DNA of 64,000 nt from Hyphomicrobiales bacterium (lineage in GTDB: Bacteria > Pseudomonadota > Alphaproteobacteria > Rhizobiales > Rhizobiaceae): contig UCNG01000020.1 of NCBI GenBank assembly GCA_900473915.1, positions 250,439 through 314,438 on the forward strand. The letters are read 5' to 3'. A program made the translations under genes and the position numbers. How positions within the stretch are numbered: the first letter of the stretch is position 1; every line of letters starts with the position of its first letter. Positions 47,738 through 59,351 of the stretch are shown piece after piece. The notes under the pieces are model-generated. The model did no database searches and was not told the origin of the DNA. It was given only the letters and a program-made list of their open reading frames with translations.

Positions 47738-48853
47738 ATGCATCATATCCAGGGTTTGAATGGGCGGGTCGACTGGGTCGATATTGCCAAGGGCATCTGC
47801 ATCATCTTCGTGGTGATGCTGCACTCGACGCTCGGTGTCGAGAAGGCAGCCGGCGCGCAAGGCTGGATGCACTATGTGGTCGCCTTCGCCAAGCCGTTCC
47901 GCATGCCGGATTTCTTCATGATTTCAGGCCTCTTCCTCAGTGTTGTCATCGACAGGCCCTGGCGGCGCTACCTTGACCGCAAGGTCGTGCACTTTCTCTA
48001 TTTCTATATTCTGTGGCTGACGATCCAGTTCGCCTTCAAGGCGCCCGGCATCGCCAGCGAGGCGGGAATGTCGGGTGTGGTGAACGCCTATCTGCTGGCA
48101 TTCATCGAGCCGTTCGGGACGCTCTGGTTCATCTATATCCTGCCCGTCTTCTTCATCGCGACGCGGCTTTTGAAGCGCGTGCCGATGGGCGTCACCTTCA
48201 CCGCGCTGGCATTTCTCGAAATTCTGCCGGTCCATACCGGCTGGGTCATGGTGGACGAATTCTGTTCGCGCTTCGTCTATTTCTATGCGGGCTATGCTTT
48301 TGCGCCCGCCATTTTCCGGGCCGCAGACTGGCTGCGCCAGCGCCCGCTCATCGGGATTGCCGGTCTGCTCGTCTGGGGTTTTGTGGAATATGAACTCGTC
48401 TTCATGCCGGTGCCGGAAAGTCTCGCCGGGCTGATATCGCCCGCAAGCGATCTTCTGAACGGTCGCGGTGCTGTCAGCGACCTGCCGGTGGTTTCCCTGC
48501 TGCTCGGAGTGGTGGGCGCGCTGGCAATCATTTCGGTTTCCTCGCTTCTCAGCCTCCTGCCAGCGGCAAACTGGCTGCATCGAGGCTTGAGCTGGCTCGG
48601 CGCGCATTCGATTGTCGTCTATCTGGCTTTCTTCCTGCCGATGGCCATTGCCCGCACTGTGCTGCTGAAACTCGGTATCGGCGATATTGGCACCGTCTCG
48701 CTTCTGACGACGGCAAGCGGTGTCATTGGGCCGGTCATTCTTTATGGTCTTATCCAGTGGAGTGGTTACGGCAAATTCCTGTTTCGCCGTCCCGACTGGG
48801 CCTATATCGACGGCCAACCGCAAAAGAAAACGGCGGCTGCCGCCGCCGTTTGA
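47738..48853 (+). CDS. Acyltransferase-3 family membrane protein
   Basis: 371 aa from ATG 47738. The open frame begins at 47651, but the family N-terminus (GRVDWVDIAKGICIIFVVMLH) sits right after the inner ATG. About ten TM helices; the catalytic histidine is in VVMLHSTLG. Such proteins transfer acetyl or succinyl groups to surface polysaccharides. Brucella substitutes its cyclic glucan with succinyl groups using a protein of this type (Cgm). This gene, 9.5 kb from cgs, is a plausible candidate, but that link is inference. Confidence 0.85.
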   Translation: MHHIQGLNGRVDWVDIAKGICIIFVVMLHSTLGVEKAAGAQGWMHYVVAFAKPFRMPDFFMISGLFLSVVIDRPWRRYLDRKVVHFLYFYILWLTIQFAFKAPGIASEAGMSGVVNAYLLAFIEPFGTLWFIYILPVFFIATRLLKRVPMGVTFTALAFLEILPVHTGWVMVDEFCSRFVYFYAGYAFAPAIFRAADWLRQRPLIGIAGLLVWGFVEYELVFMPVPESLAGLISPASDLLNGRGAVSDLPVVSLLLGVVGALAIISVSSLLSLLPAANWLHRGLSWLGAHSIVVYLAFFLPMAIARTVLLKLGIGDIGTVSLLTTASGVIGPVILYGLIQWSGYGKFLFRRPDWAYIDGQPQKKTAAAAAV

Positions 48854-48858
48854 TTTCA

Positions 48859-49476
48859 TCACGAATGCGCGAAAATATCGTCTTCCGGCCAGCCCATCAG
48901 GTCGAGTTCCGAGCGCGTCGGCAGGAACTTGAAGCAGGCTTCGGCCTGTTTCGTGCGACCGTCGCGCTCAAGCCGCTGCTCAAGCACGGCTTTCAGGCGA
49001 TGGAGGTAGAGGACGTCCGACGCGGCATATTCGAGCTGCGCCTGCGATAGTATTTCCGCCGCCCAGTCGGAAGACTGCTGCTGTTTGGAGATCGAAACCT
49101 CCAGAAGTTCGCTGCAAAGCTCTTTCAGGCCGTGGCGATCCGTATAGGTGCGGGTGAGTTTCGAGGCGATCTTGGTGCAGAAGACCGGCTGCGGCATGGT
49201 GCCGAAAGCCTGTGCCAGCACCGCCAGATCGAAGCGCCCGAAATGGAAGATCTTGGTGATCGAACGATCCTTCAAAAGCTTCACCAGATTGGGCGCCTTC
49301 TTTTGTCCGGCCTCGATTTGGATCACGTCCGCCGTACCGTCGCCGGGCGAAATCTGCACCACGCAAAGCCGGTCGCGATGCGGGTTCAGGCCCAGCGTCT
49401 CGGTGTCGATGGCGACCGCGTCCACCTGATAATGATCGAGGTTCGGCAGATCGTTTTTATGAAAACGGATTGTCAT
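48859..49476 (-). CDS. RNase D-type 3'-5' exonuclease
   Basis: 205 aa from ATG 49476. DEDDy exonuclease: D24 and E26 (AIDTETLG), D83 (HFGRFDL), Y150 and D154 (YAASDVLYL). It lacks the HRDC domains of full RNase D, as short alphaproteobacterial versions do. It probably acts on RNA 3' ends or tRNA precursors. The open frame upstream of the ATG overlaps the peptidase gene and includes a duplicated 34-bp segment. Confidence 0.88.
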   Translation of the reverse strand: MTIRFHKNDLPNLDHYQVDAVAIDTETLGLNPHRDRLCVVQISPGDGTADVIQIEAGQKKAPNLVKLLKDRSITKIFHFGRFDLAVLAQAFGTMPQPVFCTKIASKLTRTYTDRHGLKELCSELLEVSISKQQQSSDWAAEILSQAQLEYAASDVLYLHRLKAVLEQRLERDGRTKQAEACFKFLPTRSELDLMGWPEDDIFAHS

Positions 49477-49486
49477 GCAGTTGTCC

Positions 49487-49554
49487 TTACTTCGCGGCAA
49501 TAGCCGCCATAATTCTTGCCCTACTTGGAGGCGATAGCCGCCATGATTCTTGCC
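49487..49554. repeat. 34-bp tandem duplication at the 3' end of the M20 peptidase gene
   Basis: Blocks 49487-49520 and 49521-49554 match at 29 of 34 positions. Read on the minus strand, each encodes ARIMAAIA(S/A)K followed by a stop, in different frames. The second block is the present gene end; the first is a leftover copy downstream of it. Confidence 0.9.
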
Positions 49555-50930
49555 CAAGAGCGCTGTCCCTTATGGAAGGAGTTCAGCTCATATTTCTCGT
49601 TGGGCGAATGGATGCGGTCATCTTCAAGGCCGAAGCCGACCAGCAGCGATTCCATGCCGAGGAACTTGTCGAAATCGCCGACAATCGGGATCGAGCCGCC
49701 CATGGCGATCAGCACGGCTGGCTTGGGCCATTCGTCGGAAAGCGCGTCCTTGGCCTTGGAAACAAGCGGGGAATCATAGGGCAGCTGAATGGCGGGCGAG
49801 CCGCCATGCGGATGGAATTCGACCGAGCAATCGGCTGGCACGCGCTCTTTCACGAAGGCGCGGAAGGCTTCGCGAATCTTGATGGGATCTTGATTGTGCA
49901 CGAGGCGGAACGAGACCTTGGCCGAAGCCTGTGCCGCGATGACGGTCTTGAAGCCTTCGCCGGTATAGCCGCCGGTGATGCCGTTGACTTCCGCCGTCGG
50001 GCGCGCCCAGGTGAGTTCGAGCACGCTGCGGCCTTTTTCGCCGGATGGAATGGAAAGGCCGATGGGGCCGAGGAAATTCTCTGCCGTGCGGCCCAGTCCT
50101 TCCCACGACTTCAGAATCTGCGTCGGGGTTTCCTCCACGCCTTCATAGAAGTTCGGCACGGTGATGCGTCCGGTTTCGTCATGCAGGTCGGCCAGAATTT
50201 TGGTCAGGATATGGATCGGATTCGCCGCGGCGCCGCCGAAGAAACCGGAATGCAGATCGCGGTCGGCTGCCTTGATGACGATTTCCTCACCGACGAGACC
50301 GCGCAAGCCGACGCTGATGGCGGGTGTTTCCATGTCCCACATGGACGTGTCGCAGACGAGAGCCACATCGGCCTTGAGTTCTTCCTTGTTGGCATCAAGG
50401 AAAGGCTTGAGCGAGGGCGAACCGGATTCCTCCTCACCTTCGAACAGCAACGTCACCTTGACTGGCAGATTGCCATTCACGGCCTTGTAGGCCCGGCAGG
50501 CTTCCACAAAGGTCATGAGCTGGCCCTTGTCGTCGGACGTGCCGCGCCCGGTCAGGATCTTGCGGCCGTTTCCCACATCCTTGATCGCGGGGTCGAACGG
50601 ATCGTTTTCCCACAGATTGAGCGGGTCAACCGGCTGCACGTCATAATGCCCGTAGAACAGAACATGCGGCGCATCGGCTGTGGCGCCTTCGTGATGAGCA
50701 ACCACCATCGGGTGGCCGGGCGTGTCGCGCACGCTTGCATCGAAGCCGATTGTCTTCAGGTCTTCGACAAGCCATTCGGCAGCCTTGCGGCAATCGGCCT
50801 TGAAAGCCGGATCGGTTGAAATCGACTTGATCCGCAGGAGATCGAACAGGCGATCGAGGCTCTTGTCGAGATTGTTGTCGAGATGGGTGAGGACTTTGTC
50901 GAGCGATGGCGTAGACGATTGCTGGGACAT
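49521..50930 (-). CDS. M20-family peptidase / dipeptidase
   Basis: 469 aa from ATG 50930 (MSQQSS). Metal ligands fit the dinuclear zinc site: H95 and D97 (GHYDVQP), the aspartate of GRGTSDDKG, the EGEEESGS glutamates, the VCDTSMWD aspartate and a C-terminal histidine in DDRIHSPNEK. It resembles carboxypeptidase-type dipeptidases (CNDP-like). Cytosolic. The stop codon lies in a 34-bp tandem duplication. Confidence 0.9.
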   Translation of the reverse strand: MSQQSSTPSLDKVLTHLDNNLDKSLDRLFDLLRIKSISTDPAFKADCRKAAEWLVEDLKTIGFDASVRDTPGHPMVVAHHEGATADAPHVLFYGHYDVQPVDPLNLWENDPFDPAIKDVGNGRKILTGRGTSDDKGQLMTFVEACRAYKAVNGNLPVKVTLLFEGEEESGSPSLKPFLDANKEELKADVALVCDTSMWDMETPAISVGLRGLVGEEIVIKAADRDLHSGFFGGAAANPIHILTKILADLHDETGRITVPNFYEGVEETPTQILKSWEGLGRTAENFLGPIGLSIPSGEKGRSVLELTWARPTAEVNGITGGYTGEGFKTVIAAQASAKVSFRLVHNQDPIKIREAFRAFVKERVPADCSVEFHPHGGSPAIQLPYDSPLVSKAKDALSDEWPKPAVLIAMGGSIPIVGDFDKFLGMESLLVGFGLEDDRIHSPNEKYELNSFHKGQRSWARIMAAIASK

Positions 50931-51341
50931 GAAAACTTCCTGACGAGTCGTAACGTAAACTGGCGGCACACTACAACCAGCGTCGGCAAGAAGAAACCCA
51001 ATTCGAGGGGAAGACGCTCTCCGAAAAATGAATTGGCCGTTACGGTGAGGGGGTTACCGTAACGGCCATATCACTACACTCAAAGCGGCAGCCCGGAGAG
51101 GGGAAATGAGGCTGCCGCTAACATCCGGTATCCAACGGGGGACGGGTCAGAAAACCGGCGACCGACGAACTGTCGATGACCTGAATTTGGCCTTTCAACT
51201 GTGGCTATTCAAGGGCACGGAAGATTACAAATCTGTAACAAACCCGTTATCGCGACGTGATGGATTTCTTTCACGTGGACGGTTGTTTCTCCTGACAAGG
51301 GAGCGGTTTCCTTTATCGCGGCTTTCCTCTAATTCTACCTT
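50931..51341. other. Divergent intergenic region peptidase / polA
   Basis: 411 bases. It holds a perfect 12-bp inverted repeat (51035-51046/51056-51067) and both promoters. I see no gene or clear -35/-10 pair. Confidence 0.6.
51035..51067. promoter_or_regulatory. Perfect inverted repeat, 12-bp arms
   Basis: GGCCGTTACGGT and ACCGTAACGGCC enclose a 9-base G-rich loop. There is no T-run on the plus strand. Read towards the peptidase, it is followed by AATTCATTTTT. It could be an operator (half-site spacing of two turns), a terminator of an unseen transcript or a leader hairpin. Confidence 0.6.
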
Positions 51342-54299
51342 ATGAAAAAAGGCGATCATCTCTTTCTCGTTGACGGCTCGGGTTATATTTTCCGCGCCTA
51401 TCATGCCCTGCCACCGCTGACCCGCAAGACGGATGGTCTGCCGGTCGGCGCCGTCTCGGGCTTCTGCAACATGCTGTGGAAGCTCTTGAAGGATGCGCGC
51501 AACACGGATGTCGGCGTGGTGCCGACCCATTTTGCGGTCATTTTCGACTATTCGTCGAAGACCTTCCGCAACGAGCTTTATCCCGATTACAAGGCCAACC
51601 GTACCGCGCCGCCGGAAGACCTGATCCCGCAATTCGGCCTTATCCGCCAGGCAACGCGCGCCTTCAACCTGCCCTGCATCGAGAAGGAAGGTTTCGAGGC
51701 CGACGACCTGATCGCGACCTATGCCCGCATCGCGGCGGAAGCGGGCGGCGATGTTACGATCATTTCGTCCGACAAGGACCTCATGCAGCTCGTGACGCCA
51801 AGCGTGTCGATGTATGACAGCATGAAGGACAAGCAGATTTCGATCCCCGAAGTGATCGAAAAATGGGGCGTTCCGCCGGAAAAGATGATCGACCTTCAAT
51901 CGCTGACCGGCGACAGCACCGACAATGTGCCGGGCATTCCCGGTATCGGGCCGAAGACGGCGGCACAGTTGCTGGAGGAATTCGGCGATCTCGACACGCT
52001 TCTGGCCCGCGCCTCCGAAATCAAGCAGAACAAGCGCCGCGAGAATATTCTGGCCTTTGCCGACCAGACAAAGATCGCGCGCGAGCTTGTGACGCTGAAG
52101 AACGACGTGCCGCTGGACGTCGATCTGGATGGGCTTGTGCTGGAGCCGCAGAACGGGCCGAAGCTGATCGGTTTCCTCAAGGCTATGGAATTTACCTCGC
52201 TCACTCGCCGCGTGGCCGAGGCGACCGACACGGACGCTTCAGCCGTCGAGCCTTGCCATGTCGAAACAAGCTGGGGCTCCGACGCATCCACCGCCGATAT
52301 TCACGGGCCGGACATGGATGTTCCGTCCAAGGCGGATGGCGAAGTGACGGTCGTTGCCGTGACGGCAACGGTCACCGTTTCCACGACAGAAGCCGGGTAC
52401 AGGCCGACAGCGCTTGCCGAAAAACGTGCCGAAGCAGCGCGCGCGCAAAAGATCGATACGAGTGCCTATACCTGCATTCGCGATATCGCGACATTGAAGC
52501 TCTGGCTTGCTGAAGCGATGGAAACCGGCCTCCTGGCCTTTGACACGGAAACCACTTCGGTCGATCCGATGCAGGCGGAACTGGTCGGGTTTTCGCTGGC
52601 GCTGGCGCCGGGCAGGGCCGCTTACATTCCGCTCCAGCACAAATCCGGTGCGGGTGATCTTCTGGGCGGCGGCATGGTCGAGGGGCAGATTCCGCTGGGC
52701 GAAGCGCTGGCTGCCTTGAAGGTGGTGCTTGAAGACGCTTCGGTCCTCAAGATCGCGCAGAACATGAAATATGACTGGCTGGTCATGCGACGCTACGGGA
52801 TCAACACCGTGTCGTTCGACGATACGATGCTGATTTCCTACGTACTGGACGCAGGCACCGGCAGCCACGGCATGGACCCGCTGTCCGAACGCTGGCTTGG
52901 TCACACGCCGATTGCCTACAAGGACGTGGCGGGCAGCGGCAAGAGCGCCGTAACGTTCGATATGGTCGATATCGACCGGGCGACGGCCTATGCGGCGGAA
53001 GATGCCGATGTCACGCTGCGTCTCTGGCAGGTGCTTAAGCCGCGCCTTGCGGCGGAAGGGCTGATGTCGGTCTATGAACGTCTGGAGCGTCCGCTGATCG
53101 ATGTGCTGGCGCGCATGGAAGAGCGCGGCATTTCCGTCGACCGGCAGGTGCTTTCGCGCCTTTCCGGCGATCTGGCGCAGGCTGCCGCTGCCTATGAAGA
53201 CGAAATTTACGAGCTTGCGGGCGAGAAATTCACCATTGGTTCGCCCAAGCAGCTTGGCGACATTCTTTTCGGCAAGATGGGTCTGCCGGGCGCATCCAAG
53301 ACCAAGACCGGCCAGTGGTCGACCTCCGCGCAGGTGCTGGAAGACCTTGCCGCCGAAGGCCATCCGCTTCCGCGCAAGATCGTGGACTGGCGCCAGCTCA
53401 CCAAGCTCAAATCCACCTATACGGATGCGCTGCCGGGTTTCATCAACCCCGAAACGAAGCGCGTTCATACATGCTATGCGATGGCGTCCACATCGACGGG
53501 GCGCCTCTCGTCATCGGACCCGAATTTGCAGAATATTCCGGTGCGCACCGCCGAGGGCCGCAAGATCAGGACCGCCTTCATCGCCGAACCCGGCAACAAG
53601 CTGATTTCGGCCGACTACAGCCAGATCGAGCTGCGGGTTCTCGCGCATGTTGCTGATATTCCGCAATTGAAACAGGCATTTGCCGACGGCATCGATATTC
53701 ACGCCATGACGGCGTCGGAAATGTTCGGCGTGCCGGTGGAGGGCATGCCGTCGGAAGTGCGCCGCCGCGCCAAGGCGATCAATTTCGGCATCATCTACGG
53801 CATTTCCGCTTTCGGTCTGGCGAACCAGCTTTCAATCCCGCGTGAGGAAGCCGGGCAATATATCCGCACCTATTTCGAGCGCTTTCCCGGCATCAAGGAC
53901 TATATGGAGGCGACCAAGGCTTTCGCGCGCGAGCATGGCTATGTCGAAACCATTTTTGGCCGTCGCGCCCATTATCCCGATATCAGGGCATCCAATCCGC
54001 AGATACGCGCCTTCAACGAACGCGCCGCCATCAATGCGCCCATTCAGGGTTCGGCTGCCGATATCATCCGTCGCGCCATGATCCGCATGGAGGATGCGCT
54101 GAGGTCGGAAAATCTCGCCGCGCGCATGCTGCTGCAAGTGCACGACGAACTGATCTTCGAAGTGCCTGATAATGAAGTCGAAAAGACAATTCCGGTCGTG
54201 CGTCATGTGATGGAAAATGCGGCAATGCCTGCCGTCTCGCTTGCCGTGCCGCTGCATGTCGATGCGCGTGCAGCGCATAACTGGGATGAGGCTCACTAG
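51342..54299 (+). CDS. polA: DNA polymerase I
   Basis: 985 aa with three domains. The 5' nuclease (about 1-290) has SSDKDLMQLV and the helix-hairpin-helix GIPGIGPKTA. An intact 3'-5' exonuclease follows (DTET with D401 and E403, NMKYDWL, YAAEDADVT). The polymerase has DYSQIELR (D758), RRRAKAINFGIIYG and VHDE (934-936). The proofreading residues are present, unlike in some relatives. It fills gaps and removes RNA primers. Monocistronic. Confidence 0.97.
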   Translation: MKKGDHLFLVDGSGYIFRAYHALPPLTRKTDGLPVGAVSGFCNMLWKLLKDARNTDVGVVPTHFAVIFDYSSKTFRNELYPDYKANRTAPPEDLIPQFGLIRQATRAFNLPCIEKEGFEADDLIATYARIAAEAGGDVTIISSDKDLMQLVTPSVSMYDSMKDKQISIPEVIEKWGVPPEKMIDLQSLTGDSTDNVPGIPGIGPKTAAQLLEEFGDLDTLLARASEIKQNKRRENILAFADQTKIARELVTLKNDVPLDVDLDGLVLEPQNGPKLIGFLKAMEFTSLTRRVAEATDTDASAVEPCHVETSWGSDASTADIHGPDMDVPSKADGEVTVVAVTATVTVSTTEAGYRPTALAEKRAEAARAQKIDTSAYTCIRDIATLKLWLAEAMETGLLAFDTETTSVDPMQAELVGFSLALAPGRAAYIPLQHKSGAGDLLGGGMVEGQIPLGEALAALKVVLEDASVLKIAQNMKYDWLVMRRYGINTVSFDDTMLISYVLDAGTGSHGMDPLSERWLGHTPIAYKDVAGSGKSAVTFDMVDIDRATAYAAEDADVTLRLWQVLKPRLAAEGLMSVYERLERPLIDVLARMEERGISVDRQVLSRLSGDLAQAAAAYEDEIYELAGEKFTIGSPKQLGDILFGKMGLPGASKTKTGQWSTSAQVLEDLAAEGHPLPRKIVDWRQLTKLKSTYTDALPGFINPETKRVHTCYAMASTSTGRLSSSDPNLQNIPVRTAEGRKIRTAFIAEPGNKLISADYSQIELRVLAHVADIPQLKQAFADGIDIHAMTASEMFGVPVEGMPSEVRRRAKAINFGIIYGISAFGLANQLSIPREEAGQYIRTYFERFPGIKDYMEATKAFAREHGYVETIFGRRAHYPDIRASNPQIRAFNERAAINAPIQGSAADIIRRAMIRMEDALRSENLAARMLLQVHDELIFEVPDNEVEKTIPVVRHVMENAAMPAVSLAVPLHVDARAAHNWDEAH

Positions 54300-54632
54300 G
54301 GTCAGGACCTATTAATTTGGTGAAAATGGTGTGAGGCCATCCGTTTGGATACGAGGAGAAAAGGCGAAGGAAATGTGGTTCATTTTCGAGCTTTTTCGAC
54401 GAAATTGCCGGGCGGATGGACCACATTCTCTGGACACCGAAATGACCGGCGATCTGCTGCGTCGAACCGCTTGACCGGGGGAACTAAAGCCTTAAACGGT
54501 TGACGTGGTAGGCCCAACCCTATAGGGAAGCATCAATTCTGTTGCTTCGGTGGTCGTCAGGGGAGTCGTGGACAAGTGGGTCCGCGACCAATGGGTATAC
54601 GACTTGAGAAGCTTTTTTCGTGAAAGTGGTTC
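54300..54632 (+). promoter_or_regulatory. Long structured leader upstream of the DEAD-box helicase
   Basis: 333 bases. Hairpins: GAAGCA (54527-54532)/TGCTTC (54543-54548), and GTCG-T-GGAC (54565-54573)/GTCC-G-CGAC (54580-54588). A TTGACG at 54500-54505 followed 15 bases later by TATAGG is a possible promoter. The first 130 bases after polA have an inverted GGCCATCCG...CGGATGG pair resembling the end of a decayed mobile element. Confidence 0.45.
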
Positions 54633-56576
54633 ATGTCTTTGCCCGAAACCATCGCTCCGGCTCTGTCCGGAGCATTAGCCGCTCGCGGTTATAATACGCT
54701 CACCGCCGTCCAGAATGCTGTTCTGGCTCCCGAAACGCTCGATGCCGACCTTCTCGTTTCCGCACAGACCGGATCGGGCAAGACGGTCGCGTTCGGCCTC
54801 GCCATGGCCAACACCATCCTCGAAGATGAGCTGCGTTTTGGCGATGCGGCTGCTCCGCTTGCCATGATCATCGCCCCGACGCGCGAACTGGCGCTTCAGG
54901 TTCGTCGCGAGCTGGAATGGCTCTATGCCGATACCGGCGCGCGCATCGCATCCTGCGTTGGCGGCATGGATATCCGCACCGAACGCCGTGCGCTCGAACG
55001 TGGCGCCCATATCGTTGTCGGCACGCCCGGACGCCTGCGCGACCATATCACCCGCGATGCCCTCGACATGTCGGAACTGCGTGCCGTCGTGCTTGATGAA
55101 GCCGACGAAATGCTCGACATGGGCTTTCGCGAGGACCTCGAATTCATTCTCGGCGAAGCACCGGAAGACCGTCGCACGCTGATGTTCTCGGCAACCGTGC
55201 CGAAGCCGATTGCCCAGCTTGCCAAGCGCTTCCAGAACGATGCGCTGCGCATCACCGTCCAGAGCGAAACCAGCCAGCACGCCGACATCGATTATGTGGC
55301 CATGCCGGTGCCGCCGCATGAGCGCGACCACGCGATCATCAATACGCTGCTCTATTACGATAGCCAGAACTCGATCATTTTCTGCTCGACCCGTGAAGCG
55401 GTGAAGCACATGGCGAGCCGGCTTTCCAATCGCGGTTTTGCCGTCGTGGCCCTGTCAGGCGAACTCAGCCAGGCCGAACGCAACAATGCGCTTCAGGCCA
55501 TGCGTGATGGCCGCGCCCGCGTCTGCGTCGCGACCGACGTTGCCGCGCGCGGTATCGACCTGCCCAATCTCGATCTGGTTATTCACGCCGATCTGCCGAA
55601 CAACCCGGAAACAATGCTGCACCGTTCGGGCCGTACTGGCCGCGCCGGTCGCAAGGGCACCTGTGTTCTGGTCGTGCCGTTCTCGCGCCGCCGCACCGCC
55701 GAGCGTCTTTTGCATATGGCGAAGCTCGATGCGCAGACGGTTCCCGCACCAAGCATCGCCGCTGTTCAGGGCAAGACCAATGAGCGCATCCTGAATGCCG
55801 AAGTCTTCAACCAGCCAGTTGAAGAAGAATATCAGGATCTCCTCAAGGCGCTGACCGAGCGTTATACGCCGGAACAGATTGCGAGTGCTTTCCTCAACCG
55901 CGAAGTGGCTTCCTACCCGGCAGCGGAAGAAGTTTCTGACGCGCCGGTGCATCCGGTTGGCGGCAAGAAGCCCAAAGATCGTTTTGAACGGGGGGATCGT
56001 TTTGAAAAAGGCGAACGTTCTGATCGTTTCGACCGTGGCGACCGCCGTGATCGTGGCGAACCGGGCGAGCGTTTCGACCGCAATGCATCGTTTGACGGCG
56101 TGTGGTTCTCGGTCTCCGCTGGCCGCAAGCATCGCGCCGATCCAAAATGGCTGCTCCCGCTCATCTGCAAGGCAGGTGACGTATCGAAGCGTGATGTCGG
56201 TTCGATCAAGATTTTCGACAACGAAACCCGTTTCGAAATCACAGCCTCGAAGGCTGACGAGTTCCGCCGTTCGGTCGAGGAACGCGGCACGGGCGAAAAG
56301 GGCCTCGTGATCCGCACTGCCGTTGCAGGTGCAGGCGGCGACGCTGCTCCGCGCGAAGGTCGGGGTGGTTTCAAGCCGCGTGGCGACAAGTTCAAGGAAG
56401 GCGGCTTCCGCGACGGCTACAAGAGCGATGGCTATAAGGGCGACCGCTCCAAGGGCGAGAAGTGGGACAAGCCGCGCGATTTCTCCCGCGGAGACGACTT
56501 CAAGAAAGACGGCTTCAAAAAGGGCGGTAAAAAGCCTGAAGGCGGCGGTTACGCCAAGAAGCGTCGCGGCGAATAA
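54633..56576 (+). CDS. DEAD-box RNA helicase
   Basis: 647 aa. Motif I QTGSGKT (K50), Ia PTRELA, II DEAD (155-158), III SAT, V ARGID and VI HRSGRTGRAG. A DbpA-type RNA-binding domain lies at about 485-565, followed by a C-terminal Lys/Gly/Asp-rich repeat tail (GDKFKEGG, SDGYKGDRSKGE). It resembles CsdA/DbpA-type helicases used in ribosome assembly or cold adaptation. The long structured leader upstream is consistent with temperature or autoregulated control. It converges with gyrB on a shared terminator. Confidence 0.92.
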   Translation: MSLPETIAPALSGALAARGYNTLTAVQNAVLAPETLDADLLVSAQTGSGKTVAFGLAMANTILEDELRFGDAAAPLAMIIAPTRELALQVRRELEWLYADTGARIASCVGGMDIRTERRALERGAHIVVGTPGRLRDHITRDALDMSELRAVVLDEADEMLDMGFREDLEFILGEAPEDRRTLMFSATVPKPIAQLAKRFQNDALRITVQSETSQHADIDYVAMPVPPHERDHAIINTLLYYDSQNSIIFCSTREAVKHMASRLSNRGFAVVALSGELSQAERNNALQAMRDGRARVCVATDVAARGIDLPNLDLVIHADLPNNPETMLHRSGRTGRAGRKGTCVLVVPFSRRRTAERLLHMAKLDAQTVPAPSIAAVQGKTNERILNAEVFNQPVEEEYQDLLKALTERYTPEQIASAFLNREVASYPAAEEVSDAPVHPVGGKKPKDRFERGDRFEKGERSDRFDRGDRRDRGEPGERFDRNASFDGVWFSVSAGRKHRADPKWLLPLICKAGDVSKRDVGSIKIFDNETRFEITASKADEFRRSVEERGTGEKGLVIRTAVAGAGGDAAPREGRGGFKPRGDKFKEGGFRDGYKSDGYKGDRSKGEKWDKPRDFSRGDDFKKDGFKKGGKKPEGGGYAKKRRGE

Positions 56577-56596
56577 ACTTACTGCATAGAATAATG

Positions 56597-56622
56597 AAAA
56601 GCCCCGGATTTCCGGGGCTTTT
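56597..56622. terminator. Bidirectional terminator between the helicase gene and gyrB
   Basis: AAAAGCCCCGGA and TCCGGGGCTTTT with a two-base TT loop, serving both converging genes. Confidence 0.93.
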
Positions 56623-56625
56623 CTA

Positions 56626-59118
<2,493 letters not shown>

Positions 59119-59298
59119 TCACGCGACAAACATGGCTTTAATATAGGTGCTAACGGCTATTTTTCCAAATTTTGGCGGTAAATTTGCCGGGGATTCCGGC
59201 AGTCTGTCCATATCAGGGTGATCCCGGCGCCACGCGGCTTCTGGAACCGCCACAATTGACGCTTATATCCGGTTTGGCGGGGGCGTTCGTGACCTGTT

Positions 59299-59334
59299 TG
59301 GAGCATGATCCAAACAGATTGAAACGCGCTCTGT
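59299..59334. repeat. Degenerate palindromic repeat remnant
   Basis: GGAGCATGATCC...GAAACGCGCTCT has the border (GAGC...GCTC) and part of the core of the family seen at 9302-9415, but the inner arms no longer pair. It ends 18 bases before the P450 start. Confidence 0.45.
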
Positions 59335-59351
59335 GGCGAAAGGAACGCTTG

